From Pseudomonas fluorescens HK44 (lineage in GTDB: Bacteria > Pseudomonadota > Gammaproteobacteria > Pseudomonadales > Pseudomonadaceae), in NCBI RefSeq assembly GCF_000217955.3, contig NZ_AFOY02000019.1, positions 496,001-560,000 on the forward strand: 64,000 nt of DNA. The letters run 5' to 3'. The position numbers were made by a program, and so were the translations under genes. Positions 26,856 to 36,139 of the stretch are shown piece after piece (positions within the stretch are counted from its first letter, which is position 1; each line of letters begins with the position of its first letter). The notes under the pieces were generated by a model, which saw only the letters and a program-made list of their open reading frames with translations, was not told the DNA's origin and searched no databases.

Positions 26856-28661
26856 ATGCCTGACTACAAGGCCCCCTTGCGTGATATTCGCTTCGTTCGT
26901 GACGAACTGCTCGGCTACGAAGCGCACTATCAGAGCCTTCCGGCTTGCCAGGACGCTACCCCGGACATGGTTGACGCCATTCTCGAGGAAGGCGCCAAGT
27001 TTTGTGAGCAGGTGCTGGCTCCGCTGAACCGTGTGGGTGACACCGAAGGCTGCACCTGGAGCGAGTCCGGCGTTAAGACCCCGACTGGCTTCAAGGAAGC
27101 CTACAAACAATTCGTCGAAGGTGGCTGGCCAAGCCTGGCTCACGACGTAGCACACGGTGGCCAAGGTCTGCCGGAGTCTCTGGGTCTGGCTGTGAGCGAA
27201 ATGGTCGGCGAGGCCAACTGGTCGTGGGGCATGTACCCAGGCCTGTCTCATGGCGCGATGAACACCATTTCCGAACACGGTACGCCTGAGCAGCAAGAGG
27301 CTTACCTGACCAAACTGGTGTCCGGCGAATGGACCGGCACCATGTGCCTGACCGAACCGCACTGCGGCACCGACCTCGGCATGCTGCGCACCAAGGCCGA
27401 GCCTCAGGCTGATGGTTCCTACAAAGTTTCCGGCACCAAGATCTTCATCTCGGCCGGTGAGCACGACATGGCCGACAACATCGTCCACATCGTTCTGGCT
27501 CGCCTGCCGGATGCACCTGCTGGCACCAAAGGCATTTCGCTGTTCATCGTTCCAAAATTCCTGCCGAACGCTGACGGCAGCATCGGTGCGCGCAACGCCG
27601 TGACCTGTGGTTCCCTGGAACACAAAATGGGCATCCACGGTAACGCCACCTGCGTGATGAACTTCGACGCGGCCACCGGTTTTCTGATCGGCCCGGCGAA
27701 CAAAGGCCTGAACTGCATGTTCACCTTTATGAACACCGCACGCCTGGGTACGGCTCTGCAAGGTCTGGCTCACGCCGAAATCGGCTTCCAGGGCGGTCTG
27801 AAATACGCTCGCGATCGTTTGCAAATGCGTTCCCTGACTGGCCCGAAAGCGCCAGACAAAGCCGCTGACCCGATCATCGTTCACCCTGACGTACGTCGTA
27901 TGCTGTTGACCATGAAGGCATTCGCCGAAGGCAACCGTGCGATGGTTTACTTCACGGCCAAGCAGGTCGACATCGTCAAGTACGGCGTGGATGAGGAAGA
28001 GAAGAAGAAAGCCGATGCACTGCTGGCGTTCATGACGCCGATCGCCAAAGCCTTCATGACTGAAGTCGGCTTTGAATCCGCTAACCACGGTGTGCAAATC
28101 TACGGCGGCCACGGCTTCATCGCCGAGTGGGGCATGGAGCAGAACGTTCGCGACAGCCGTATTTCGATGCTGTACGAAGGCACCACCGGTATCCAGGCGC
28201 TCGACTTGCTGGGCCGTAAAGTGCTGATGACTCAAGGCGAGGCTCTGAAAGGCTTCACCAAGATCGTCCACAAGTTCTGCCAGACCAACGAGGGCAACGA
28301 AGCGGTCAAAGAGTTCGTCGAGCCATTGGCTGCACTGAACAAGGAATGGGGCGAACTGACCATGAAGGTCGGTATGGCCGCGATGAAAGACCGCGAGGAA
28401 GTCGGTGCCGCGTCGGTGGACTACCTGATGTACTCCGGTTACGCCTGCCTGGCCTACTTCTGGGCTGACATGGCGCGCCTGGCTGCCGAGAAACTGGCTG
28501 CCGGCACCACCGAAGAGGCGTTCTACACCGCCAAGCTGCAGACAGCGCGCTTCTACTTCCAGCGCATCCTGCCGCGTACCCGCACTCACGCTGCAACCAT
28601 GCTGTCGGGCGCTAACAACCTGATGGACATGAAAGAAGAAGACTTCGCACTGGGTTACTAA
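26856..28661 (+). CDS. Long-form acyl-CoA dehydrogenase (FadE-type), first copy
   Basis: The product has 601 residues, of the long dehydrogenase group with an N-terminal extension ([16 protein letters not shown]) and an extra C-terminal domain (about 470-600). The flavin-site [19 protein letters not shown] and the catalytic-Glu segment [18 protein letters not shown] are present. It catalyses the first oxidation of beta-oxidation on acyl-CoA, with FAD passing electrons to ETF. It is about 60 per cent identical to the gene at 30506-32284; PAO1 has a similar group (PA0506-PA0508). A strong terminator follows. Confidence 0.92.
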   Translation: MPDYKAPLRDIRFVRDELLGYEAHYQSLPACQDATPDMVDAILEEGAKFCEQVLAPLNRVGDTEGCTWSESGVKTPTGFKEAYKQFVEGGWPSLAHDVAHGGQGLPESLGLAVSEMVGEANWSWGMYPGLSHGAMNTISEHGTPEQQEAYLTKLVSGEWTGTMCLTEPHCGTDLGMLRTKAEPQADGSYKVSGTKIFISAGEHDMADNIVHIVLARLPDAPAGTKGISLFIVPKFLPNADGSIGARNAVTCGSLEHKMGIHGNATCVMNFDAATGFLIGPANKGLNCMFTFMNTARLGTALQGLAHAEIGFQGGLKYARDRLQMRSLTGPKAPDKAADPIIVHPDVRRMLLTMKAFAEGNRAMVYFTAKQVDIVKYGVDEEEKKKADALLAFMTPIAKAFMTEVGFESANHGVQIYGGHGFIAEWGMEQNVRDSRISMLYEGTTGIQALDLLGRKVLMTQGEALKGFTKIVHKFCQTNEGNEAVKEFVEPLAALNKEWGELTMKVGMAAMKDREEVGAASVDYLMYSGYACLAYFWADMARLAAEKLAAGTTEEAFYTAKLQTARFYFQRILPRTRTHAATMLSGANNLMDMKEEDFALGY

Positions 28662-28682
28662 GTCCCGCGGAGCGCTTCAAAC

Positions 28683-28715
28683 AGCCGCTGCTTCTTCGGG
28701 AGCAGCGGCTTTTTT
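28683..28715 (+). terminator. Rho-independent terminator
   Basis: AGCCGCTGCT and AGCAGCGGCT form a 10-bp stem with an 8-nt loop followed by T6, 21 bp after the dehydrogenase stop. Confidence 0.92.
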
Positions 28716-28882
28716 CTGCCCGCTGCAAACGGCTGAAAATATTCCCGACTAAAACGCTAAGTAGAACGCTTTTGTTGCCGTTAAAGAGTGTGCGGTGTGA
28801 TGTACGTCACATTGCATGTGCTTAAATGCCAGGAATGCAGGCACAATGCCATCTATTGATTTGCCGGGCCGGAGCTCTACCC

Positions 28883-30172
28883 TTGCCGCGTTCTTGCGCT
28901 GTACGTCTCAGTCACTTTTTACCCTCATTACTGTTGTTGCTTGCGGGGCTCGCAGCTGCCTACGTCAAGGATCTCAACGTCTTTTTCACCTCACTGTTCA
29001 ACGTGCTGCCGACTCTGGTGCTGTTGCTCGGCGGCTCGTACTGCGCGGTTTACCGACGCCAACGTGAACTGTTTCTGATGGTCACGGTGTACATCACCTA
29101 CTTCCTGCTCGACACCCAAACCGATTACTACCGTGATTACGGCAAGGTTCGTGACGACGCGGCGGTGGTTTTCCATCTCTGCTGTTTGCTGCTGCCTTTG
29201 CTGTACGGGCTGTTTGCTGCCTGGCAGGAGCGCACCCATCTGTTTCAGGACATGGTCGCGCGCTTCGCCGTACTGCTGGTGTTCGGCAGCGTTGCACTGG
29301 GGTTGGAGCAAAGTTACCCACAGACGTTGTTGATGTGGCTGTCGGAAATACGCTGGCCGGCCCTCCATGGTGCCTGGATGAGTTTGATCCAGTTGTCGTA
29401 TCCGGTGTTCTTCGCGTCCTTTGTGTTGTTGGCGTATCAATACTGGCGTAACCCACGGCCGCTACATGCCGCGCAACTGGTGGGCTTGCTCGGGCTGTTC
29501 TGGATGTTGCCCAAGACCTTCATCCTGCCGTTTACCCTGAACATCATGTGCAGCCAGGTGATGTTGATGATTGCCACGGCGGTCGCCCACGAAGCCTATC
29601 AAATGGCTTTTCGCGATGAGCTGACCGGCCTGCCGGGGCGCCGCGCCTTGAATGAGCGCATGCAGCGCCTGGGCCGCAACTATGTGTTGGCGATGAGCGA
29701 CGTCGACCACTTCAAGAAATTCAACGACACCCACGGGCACGATGTCGGCGACCAGGTGTTGCGGCTGGTCGCCAGCAAGTTGTCGAAAATCGGCGGCGGT
29801 GGCCGGGCGTATCGTTACGGGGGCGAGGAATTCGCCTTGGTGTTCGCCGCCAAGACGCTTGAAGAGTGCATGCCGCACCTGGAAGTCATCCGTGAGTCGA
29901 TTGCCACCTACAACATTCAGTTGCGCAATCAGGACAGCCGTCCGCAAGACGATCAGCAAGGTCGGCAGCGCCGTGCGGGCTCTGGCGCCTCAAGCGTATC
30001 GGTCACGGTGAGTATCGGCGTCGCCGAGCGACTGGAACAGCGGACCCCGGAAGAAGTCCTGAAATCCGCTGACCAGGCGCTCTACAGCGCCAAGGGCGAG
30101 GGGCGAAACTGCGTGATGGCATTCGGGCAAAGCCGCCGTGGTGCGGTGCGTATGGATGGCGTTGCGGGTTGA
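28883..30172 (+). CDS. Membrane diguanylate cyclase (GGDEF)
   Basis: The product has about 429 residues. Seven or so membrane segments fill residues 10-235, followed by a GGDEF domain with the active motif RYGGEEF and AMSDVDHFKKFNDTHGHDVGD. There is no RxxD inhibitory site five residues before it. An unusual 35-residue polar loop (Gln/Arg/Asp/Ser-rich) sits inside the domain before VTVSIGVAE. It should make c-di-GMP. The TTG at 28883 has GGAG eight bases upstream; an ATG at 28826 has no ribosome site. It sits between two acyl-CoA dehydrogenase genes, where PAO1 has a third dehydrogenase. Confidence 0.88.
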   Translation: MPRSCAVRLSHFLPSLLLLLAGLAAAYVKDLNVFFTSLFNVLPTLVLLLGGSYCAVYRRQRELFLMVTVYITYFLLDTQTDYYRDYGKVRDDAAVVFHLCCLLLPLLYGLFAAWQERTHLFQDMVARFAVLLVFGSVALGLEQSYPQTLLMWLSEIRWPALHGAWMSLIQLSYPVFFASFVLLAYQYWRNPRPLHAAQLVGLLGLFWMLPKTFILPFTLNIMCSQVMLMIATAVAHEAYQMAFRDELTGLPGRRALNERMQRLGRNYVLAMSDVDHFKKFNDTHGHDVGDQVLRLVASKLSKIGGGGRAYRYGGEEFALVFAAKTLEECMPHLEVIRESIATYNIQLRNQDSRPQDDQQGRQRRAGSGASSVSVTVSIGVAERLEQRTPEEVLKSADQALYSAKGEGRNCVMAFGQSRRGAVRMDGVAG

Positions 30173-30307
30173 GTGATGAGCGCGCACTCAACGTCTGGAC
30201 GGTGATTGTTCGGGCGATTTGCAGCAGTAGGTTTGGATGATCTGCTGACGGAGAAACGACCAGCTCGAGTACAAGTCTCTCCCTGCGCGACAGTGCTGCC
30301 TCTGAAA

Positions 30308-30371
30308 GATCGCAGCTGCGACAGCTCCTACAATACAGATGGACCTGTAGGAGTTGCCGCAGGCTGCGATC
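30308..30371. repeat. REP-type hairpin pair, second family
   Basis: GATCGCAGCTGCGACAGCTCC faces GGAGTTGCCGCAGGCTGCGATC across a short spacer containing two CCTAC/GTAGG arms, followed by T6. This differs from the other two REP families in the window. It may double as terminator of the GGDEF gene. The rest of the 333-bp gap (30173-30505) shows no gene. Confidence 0.7.
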
Positions 30372-30505
30372 TTTTTTCTGATGACTAAAAATTACAAATA
30401 GGTCACGAGATGACCCTATGTGTCGTAAAAGTTGTTCGGGTACACTCAATACCTTGCTGAAACCCGATCCTACGAATCACTTTTCAAGTTCTCACGAGGT
30501 TTGCC

Positions 30506-32284
30506 ATGGCTGACTACAAAGCGCCCCTGCGCGATATGCGCTTCGTCCTCAATGAAGTTTTCGAGGTTGCCAAACTGTGGGCTGAACTGCCCGCCCTGGC
30601 CGACACCGTCGATGCCGAGACCGTCGAGGCAATCCTTGAGGAAGCCGGCAAAGTCACCAGCAAAAGCATCGCACCGCTGAGCCGTGCCGCCGACGAAGAA
30701 GGCTGCCACTGGAGCGACGGCGCCGTCACCACGCCAGCTGGTTTCCCACAGGCTTATCAGACCTATGCAGAAGGCGGTTGGGTTGGCGTCGGTGGTGATC
30801 CGTCCTACGGTGGTATGGGCATGCCGAAAGCGGTTTCGGCTCAGGTCGAAGAAATGGTCAACTCCGCCAGCCTGTCATTCGGTCTGTACCCGATGCTGAC
30901 TGCCGGGGCTTGCCTGTCGATCAACGCTCACGCCAGCGAAGAACTGAAAGCTGCTTACCTGCCAAATATGTACGCCGGTGTCTGGGCAGGCTCCATGTGC
31001 CTGACCGAACCGCATGCGGGGACTGACCTGGGGATTATCCGTACCAAGGCTGAACCGCAAGCGGACGGTTCCTACAAAGTCAGCGGAACCAAGATCTTCA
31101 TCACCGGCGGTGAACACGACCTGACCGAAAACATCATTCACCTGGTGCTGGCCAAACTGCCGGATGCCCCTGCAGGTCCGAAAGGTATTTCGCTGTTCCT
31201 GGTTCCGAAGTTCATGGTCAACGCCGACGGCAGTCTCGGCGCGCGTAACCCGGCTAACTGCGGTTCGATCGAACACAAAATGGGTATCCAGGCATCTGCT
31301 ACCTGCGTGATGAATTTCGACGAAGCCGTGGGTTACCTTGTGGGTGAGCCGAACAAAGGCCTGGCGGCCATGTTCACCATGATGAACTACGAGCGTCTGG
31401 GCGTTGGTATCCAGGGCCTGGCCAGCGGTGAGCGCTCTTACCAGAACGCGGTTGAATACGCCCGTGATCGCCTGCAAAGCCGTTCGCCGACGGGTGCGCA
31501 GAACAAAGACAAGGTCGCCGACCCGATCATCGTTCACCCGGACGTACGTCGCATGCTGTTGACCATGAAGGCCTCGAACGAGGGCGGTCGTGCATTCTCA
31601 ACCTACGTGGCCATGCAACTGGATACCGCCAAGTTCAGCGAAGACGTGACCACCCGCAAACGCGCTGAAGACCTGGCGGCCTTGCTGACGCCGGTCGCCA
31701 AGGCATTCCTCACGGATCTGGGCCTGGAAACCACCGTTCACGGCCAGCAGGTCTTCGGCGGCCACGGCTACATTCGTGAGTGGGGCCAGGAGCAACTGGT
31801 GCGTGACGTGCGGATCACCCAGATCTACGAAGGCACCAACGGCATTCAGGCGCTTGACCTGGTCGGGCGCAAGATCGTCGGCAGCGGCGGGGCGTACTAC
31901 AAGTTGTTTGCTGATGAGATTCGTCATTTCACCGCCACCGCGAGCGCTGATCTGGCCGAGTTCACCCAGCCGTTGAACGACGCGGTCGAAACGCTGGACG
32001 AACTGACCGCCTGGCTGTTGGACCGTGTGAAAAATAACCCGAACGAAATCGGCGCAGCCTCGGTCGAGTATCTGCAAGTGTTTGGCTATGTGTCCTACGC
32101 CTACATGTGGGCGCTGATGGCCAAGGCAGCCTTTGGCAAAGAGGCGCAGGACGACTTCTATGCCAGCAAACTGGGCACTGCGCGTTTTTACTTCGCTCGC
32201 CTGCTGCCACGGATTCATTCGCTGAGCGCTTCGGTCAAGGCCGGTAGTGAGTCGCTGTTCCTGTTGGATGCGGCGCAATTCTGA
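30506..32284 (+). CDS. Long-form acyl-CoA dehydrogenase (FadE-type), second copy
   Basis: The product has 592 residues with the same build as the gene at 26856: N-terminal YKAPLRDMRFVLNE, FAD-site LTEPHAGTDLGIIRTK, catalytic segment QIYEGTNGIQALDLVGRK and a C-terminal extension. The two paralogues probably differ in acyl chain length, as described for the PAO1 FadE pair (family knowledge). CACGAGG precedes the ATG by about 7 bases. Confidence 0.92.
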   Translation: MADYKAPLRDMRFVLNEVFEVAKLWAELPALADTVDAETVEAILEEAGKVTSKSIAPLSRAADEEGCHWSDGAVTTPAGFPQAYQTYAEGGWVGVGGDPSYGGMGMPKAVSAQVEEMVNSASLSFGLYPMLTAGACLSINAHASEELKAAYLPNMYAGVWAGSMCLTEPHAGTDLGIIRTKAEPQADGSYKVSGTKIFITGGEHDLTENIIHLVLAKLPDAPAGPKGISLFLVPKFMVNADGSLGARNPANCGSIEHKMGIQASATCVMNFDEAVGYLVGEPNKGLAAMFTMMNYERLGVGIQGLASGERSYQNAVEYARDRLQSRSPTGAQNKDKVADPIIVHPDVRRMLLTMKASNEGGRAFSTYVAMQLDTAKFSEDVTTRKRAEDLAALLTPVAKAFLTDLGLETTVHGQQVFGGHGYIREWGQEQLVRDVRITQIYEGTNGIQALDLVGRKIVGSGGAYYKLFADEIRHFTATASADLAEFTQPLNDAVETLDELTAWLLDRVKNNPNEIGAASVEYLQVFGYVSYAYMWALMAKAAFGKEAQDDFYASKLGTARFYFARLLPRIHSLSASVKAGSESLFLLDAAQF

Positions 32285-32298
32285 GAAGTGTAACGCCA

Positions 32299-32316
32299 TG
32301 TAAGCATTTGCTTACG
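32299..32316 (+). promoter_or_regulatory. GacA upstream activating sequence
   Basis: TGTAAGCATTTGCTTACG is an inverted repeat matching the GacA box (TGTAAG-N6-CTTACA) that sits before rsmY and rsmZ in pseudomonads. It lies about 75 bp before the expected RNA start. A -10-like TAATCT is at 32362-32367. Confidence 0.9.
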
Positions 32317-32373
32317 TGACGTGCTGCTGTTTTCCCCCTGTTCCAAAATTGGATCCAGAGCTAATCTACTTCA

Positions 32374-32498
32374 CATGGACGTCGCGCAGGAAGCGCAAAG
32401 CAATAACACGGACACGTAGGATTCTGCCAGGATGGCGGAGTGAAATGGATGTCAGGGAAACAGTCTGCAAAGCCCCGCTTCGGCGGGGTTTTCTTTTG
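32374..32498 (+). ncRNA. rsmY: RsmY small regulatory RNA
   Basis: The GacS/GacA-controlled RNA that titrates RsmA/RsmE (CsrA). Many GGA motifs are present: GCGCAGGAAGCGC with the GGA in a hairpin loop, then CACGGACACG, GTAGGATT, CCAGGATGG, GGCGGAGTG, ATGGATG and CAGGGA. It ends in a strong terminator. The start is inferred from the -10-like TAATCT and from length (about 120 nt, as in P. fluorescens CHA0). The next gene downstream encodes a LysR protein, as in PAO1 beside PA0528. Confidence 0.92.
32469..32496 (+). terminator. RsmY terminator
   Basis: AAAGCCCCGC and GCGGGG close on a TTCG tetraloop and are followed by TTTTCTTTT. The complementary strand has AAAAGAAAA and the stem again, so it may also serve the convergent LysR gene. 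Confidence 0.92.
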
Positions 32499-32524
32499 TC
32501 TGCGGTTTATGTTTTTGCCGTTGT

Positions 32525-33454
32525 TCAGCCCTGAACATCGAGTACCGTCGGGCTCGTCATCCGCCCGGCCGGGGCGTTCATCACGTCTTCCAGCAGGTTG
32601 CGCAGCAACTCCAGTGTCGCTTGCTGACGTTGGACGTCTCGACAGACCAATCCTACTTTCAGGGGGACCCGCGGCTCACTCAAGGGTTTCCACAAGAGTG
32701 CCTTGTTTCCATGTTCCTGCTGCGAGCGACCGGGCAGGACAGTGGCCAGTCTGGTGTGGGGCAAACTGTCGAGGATCCCCGCCATGTTGTTCAGTTCCGC
32801 CTGAACTTGCGGGCGGCGTCCGAGATTGGCCAATTGCCCCTGCCAGATCTGCCGGACCTGAAACTCTTCCCCCAGCAACAGCATCGGCAACTCCGCTGCC
32901 TGACTCATGGAGACTTTCTTGAATTCACGCAACGGATGATCGGCAGGAATCACCAGGGTCAGTTCATCTTCATACAGCAAAACGCCATGCAGCCCGGGTT
33001 GGCGTGGCGGCAGATAGCTGATGCCGATGTCGAGTGAGCCATTGAGCAATCGACGTTCGATTTCCAGCCCCGTGAGTTCATAGATCTGTACCACCAGGTG
33101 CGGTTGCGCCGTGCGCACACGCTCCAGCATTTTGGGTACCAGGCTGGTGTGAACGGTTTGCAGCACACCGATGGCCAAAGTGCGCAATGCCTGACCCTTG
33201 AAGTTGCCCAACGCCTCGCGCGCACGCTGCAGACCGTCGAGCAACGGCAGGGCGTGGTTGTACAAAGTATGCGCGGCCAGAGTGGGCAGCAGACGTTTAC
33301 TGCTGCGTTCGAACAGGCCCACGTCGAGGTTTTGTTCCAGTTGGCGGATCTGTTGCGACAACGCTGGCTGGGAGATCGACAGGCGTTCGGCGGCCCGTCC
33401 GACATGGCCTTCTTCATACACCGCGACGAAATAACGCAGTTGCTTAAAATCCAT
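32525..33454 (-). CDS. LysR-family transcriptional regulator
   Basis: The product has 309 residues. The N-terminal helix-turn-helix (GHVGRAAERLSISQPALSQQ) is followed by a LysR effector domain (about 95-295). The EEGHVGRAAERL start is close to the BenM/CatR-like branch but the effector is unknown. Divergent from the MOSC gene, which with the aminotransferase may be its target. Convergent with rsmY. From memory, the P. fluorescens B16 PQQ study assigned a regulator, an aminotransferase and others in this area to the extended pqq set; I have not used those names. Confidence 0.88.
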   Translation of the reverse strand: MDFKQLRYFVAVYEEGHVGRAAERLSISQPALSQQIRQLEQNLDVGLFERSSKRLLPTLAAHTLYNHALPLLDGLQRAREALGNFKGQALRTLAIGVLQTVHTSLVPKMLERVRTAQPHLVVQIYELTGLEIERRLLNGSLDIGISYLPPRQPGLHGVLLYEDELTLVIPADHPLREFKKVSMSQAAELPMLLLGEEFQVRQIWQGQLANLGRRPQVQAELNNMAGILDSLPHTRLATVLPGRSQQEHGNKALLWKPLSEPRVPLKVGLVCRDVQRQQATLELLRNLLEDVMNAPAGRMTSPTVLDVQG

Positions 33455-33555
33455 AAGTAATTCTTATCGAAAAAGCTGGAAAATCGAAATGGCTCAGCGC
33501 CTGACAGAAGCCTAGTCTAACCGTATTCACAAGGCTTACAGGGCCAGAAAGCGCG

Positions 33556-34254
33556 ATGAATACCGTTTACGTTGATGGTGTTTACATAGGCAAGGCAAAA
33601 AATCTCGGGCAGGGTTTGATCAGCGATACCGACAAACAGCGGATTGCCAATCGACTCTGGTTGTGGCCGCAAGGCCTGGGCAGCGATGAGCACGGTGATC
33701 CGCGTTTTCATACCGGCCCCGAACGCGCCCTGCATCATTACCCGGCCGAGCACTACGCTTACTGGCGCAATCTTTATCCACAGATCGACTGGAACGCGCC
33801 GGCCTTCGGTGAAAACCTTTCAACCCTTGGCCTGACTGAAGAGCAGGTGTGCCTCGGCGATATGTTTCGCTGGGGCGGTGCGTTGTTGCAGGTCAGCCAA
33901 CCGCGCTCGCCGTGTTATCGGTTGAGCCATCGCTGGGACGTGCCGATTTTGCCGCAACTGGCCCAGGACACGGGACGCTGTGGCTGGTTCTATCGCGTTC
34001 TAAAACCCGGTTTCATTAGCGCCGATCAGCCGTTCGAGCTGATCCAGCGCAGCTACCCCGGCCTGACTGTGGCCTGGGCGTTGCGCTGTTTTTATCGGGA
34101 GCCGCTTGAGCATGCCGGTTTGAAAAAACTCGTCGACTGCCCGGCGCTGTCTTCGCGCTGGCGTGATATTGCACTCAAACGCTTGCGTACCGGGCGCGTC
34201 GAGGATTGGTCTTCGCGTCTGCTGGGCTCGCCGCTTGAAGGAATGCGCGCATGA
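33556..34254 (+). CDS. MOSC domain protein (YiiM-like)
   Basis: The product has 232 residues. The MOSC domain (about 20-160) contains HTGPERALHHYPAEHYAYW, FGENLSTLGLTEEQVCLGD and SQPRSPCYRL with the conserved Cys. YiiM-type proteins bind molybdenum cofactor and reduce N-hydroxylated compounds. It overlaps the following aminotransferase by 4 bp (ATGA), so they are one operon. Confidence 0.85.
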   Translation: MNTVYVDGVYIGKAKNLGQGLISDTDKQRIANRLWLWPQGLGSDEHGDPRFHTGPERALHHYPAEHYAYWRNLYPQIDWNAPAFGENLSTLGLTEEQVCLGDMFRWGGALLQVSQPRSPCYRLSHRWDVPILPQLAQDTGRCGWFYRVLKPGFISADQPFELIQRSYPGLTVAWALRCFYREPLEHAGLKKLVDCPALSSRWRDIALKRLRTGRVEDWSSRLLGSPLEGMRA

Positions 34255-35528
34255 ACCTGTTCAGCCTGCATCGCCAACAGCCGAGCCTGGATGATCTGGT
34301 GGTGGAGCATTTTCGGCCTTCCAGGCACGACAACCTTTCCAGCGAGTGCCTGATGCCCAGTGTCGAGCGACCCCAGCACATTTTTGTTCGCGGCCAGGGT
34401 TCCTGGCTCTGGGACAGTGACGACCGCGCGTATCTGGATTTCACCCAAGGTGGCGCGGCCAACAGCCTCGGCCACAGCCCGTCGGTGCTGGTCAAAGCCA
34501 TCGCTGCTCAAGCGCAAACACTGATCAATCCGGGTTCGGGTCTGCTTAACCGCGGCCAACTCAATCTGGCCGAGCGGTTGTGCGCCAGTACCGGCAGCGA
34601 CCAGGTTTACCTGCTCAACAGTGGCAGTGAAGCTTGCGAAGCGGCGATCAAGCTGGCGCGTAAGTGGGGGCAACTGCATCGTGGCGGCGCTTCGCGAATC
34701 ATCACCGCCAGCGGTAGCTGCCATGGTCATGGTTTCGCAGCCATGTCCGCGTCGGACTGTCAGAACAATCGCTTTGAGCCGCAGCTTCCGGGTTTCAGCC
34801 ACGTTCCGTTCAATGACCTGCCAGCATTACATGCGACAGTAGATGCGCAGACCGTCGCCATCCTGCTTGAACCGATCCAAAGCGCCGCCGGGGTGGTTCC
34901 GGCGACTGAGCATTACCTCAAAGGTGTCGAGCGCCTATGCCGTGAGTTGGGGATCCTGCTGATACTCGACGAAGTGCAAACAGGGATTGGCCGTTGCGGC
35001 AGTGTGCTTGCCGAACAGTTTTACGGCGTGCGTGCCGACATTGTCGTGCTGGGCAAAGGGCTGGGTGGCGGGGTGCCGGTGGCGGCGCTTCTGGCGCGCG
35101 GTAAAGCCTGCTGCCTCGAGTCGGGCGAACTGGATGGCACCCATCATGGCAACGCGTTGATGGCCTCGGCGGCGCTGGCGGTTCTGGACAGCGTGCTGGA
35201 TCACGGCTTCCTCGAACAGGTTCGCGATAGCGCCCAACACCTGCGCAAAGGGTTGAGCCGATTGGCCAACCGTTACGGGCACGGTGAACTGCGTGGCCAG
35301 GGGCTGCTCTGGGGGCTGACACTGAGTGACGATTCGGCTGACGCCGTGTTGAATGCGGCGCTGTACGAAGGTTTGCTGTTAAGCGCCCCGAAACCCGATT
35401 GCCTGCGGTTTACGCCGGCGCTGACAGTCAGCAAGGCCAATATCGACGAAATGCTCCTGCGCCTGGCTCGAGCTTTCTCCCGGGTGCGCACGGCCCAACT
35501 CCAATGCCGCAAAGGCATCGCGGTCTGA
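34251..35528 (+). CDS. Class III PLP-dependent aminotransferase
   Basis: The product has 425 residues of the acetylornithine/aspartate-type aminotransferase family. Visible motifs are LLNSGSEACEAAIKLAR, the cofactor Asp in LILDEVQTGIGRCG and the PLP Lys in VVLGKGLGGGVP. It resembles PAO1 PA0530 (from memory). Substrate unknown. Its partner MOSC gene lies immediately upstream and a strong terminator follows. Confidence 0.87.
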   Translation: MNLFSLHRQQPSLDDLVVEHFRPSRHDNLSSECLMPSVERPQHIFVRGQGSWLWDSDDRAYLDFTQGGAANSLGHSPSVLVKAIAAQAQTLINPGSGLLNRGQLNLAERLCASTGSDQVYLLNSGSEACEAAIKLARKWGQLHRGGASRIITASGSCHGHGFAAMSASDCQNNRFEPQLPGFSHVPFNDLPALHATVDAQTVAILLEPIQSAAGVVPATEHYLKGVERLCRELGILLILDEVQTGIGRCGSVLAEQFYGVRADIVVLGKGLGGGVPVAALLARGKACCLESGELDGTHHGNALMASAALAVLDSVLDHGFLEQVRDSAQHLRKGLSRLANRYGHGELRGQGLLWGLTLSDDSADAVLNAALYEGLLLSAPKPDCLRFTPALTVSKANIDEMLLRLARAFSRVRTAQLQCRKGIAV

Positions 35529-35577
35529 ACAGACCAGCACTTCTCTAATTCCCTAACCGTCTCGCGGTATAACGCAG

Positions 35578-35616
35578 CGCCCCATGCCTGACTCTTTTGG
35601 CATGGGGCGTTTTTTT
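35578..35616 (+). terminator. Rho-independent terminator
   Basis: CGCCCCATGCC and GGCATGGGGCG form an 11-bp stem with a 10-nt loop followed by T7. It closes the MOSC-aminotransferase operon. Confidence 0.93.
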
Positions 35617-35745
35617 GTCTCAGCGATTTTCCAAACCCTACTCAGTGCTTGAGTGATTGCCAGAACAATGGCTTTTTTACGGAGTCGGCGAGGACTGCCG
35701 ATGCCATCACGCATTGATACTGCGGATGGCTTGGTTTGTAAGTGT

Positions 35746-35762
35746 ATACCACTGGGTGGTAT
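35746..35762 (+). promoter_or_regulatory. Palindromic operator of the toxin-antitoxin operon
   Basis: ATACCAC-TGG-GTGGTAT is a perfect 7-bp inverted repeat ending 20 bp before the toxin start. It is the likely binding site of the HTH antitoxin for autoregulation. Confidence 0.65.
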
Positions 35763-35782
35763 GGTAATGGGAAGGGATGTCC

Positions 35783-36139
35783 ATGACGATCAGGCTGTTC
35801 AAGACCAAGCGTTTTACCGTCCAGGCAGGCAAAGCCTGGATCGGCGATGACGAGCTCAGGTCAGCGTTCCGCGAGTTGCTTAAAGGGCAGGCAGACAGTC
35901 TGGGAGGCGGCGTTTGGAAAAAGCGCTTGAGCGAAAACCGTCACCGTTCGATTGTTCTGGCCAAGGGAGGACGGTACTGGGTTTACCAGTTTCTGTTTGC
36001 CAAGAAAGACCAGAGCAACATCAGCCAAACGGAGTTGGCTGCCTTTCGAGAGTTGGCCAAAGCCTACGAGAGGTTGAGTGACACACAGGTCCAGCAACTG
36101 CTGGATATGAGGGAGTTTGTGGAGGTACATCATGAGTAA
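35783..36139 (+). CDS. RelE/ParE-superfamily toxin
   Basis: The product has 118 residues: KRLSENRHRSIVLAKGGRYWVYQFLFAKKD is the RelE-type core, followed by a helical tail. The start at 35783 (MTIRLF) has AAGGG suitably placed; an ATG two codons upstream is too close to it. The toxin gene comes first and overlaps the antitoxin gene, the reverse of the usual RelBE order but common in HigBA-like systems. Target probably ribosome-bound mRNA, by family. Confidence 0.82.
   Translation: MTIRLFKTKRFTVQAGKAWIGDDELRSAFRELLKGQADSLGGGVWKKRLSENRHRSIVLAKGGRYWVYQFLFAKKDQSNISQTELAAFRELAKAYERLSDTQVQQLLDMREFVEVHHE

Noticed and set aside
26832-28589. Long minus-strand frame opposite the first acyl-CoA dehydrogenase gene (585 codons)
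   Set aside because: It is a GC-driven antisense frame; composition (His, Gln, Val-rich) is that of a shadow frame.
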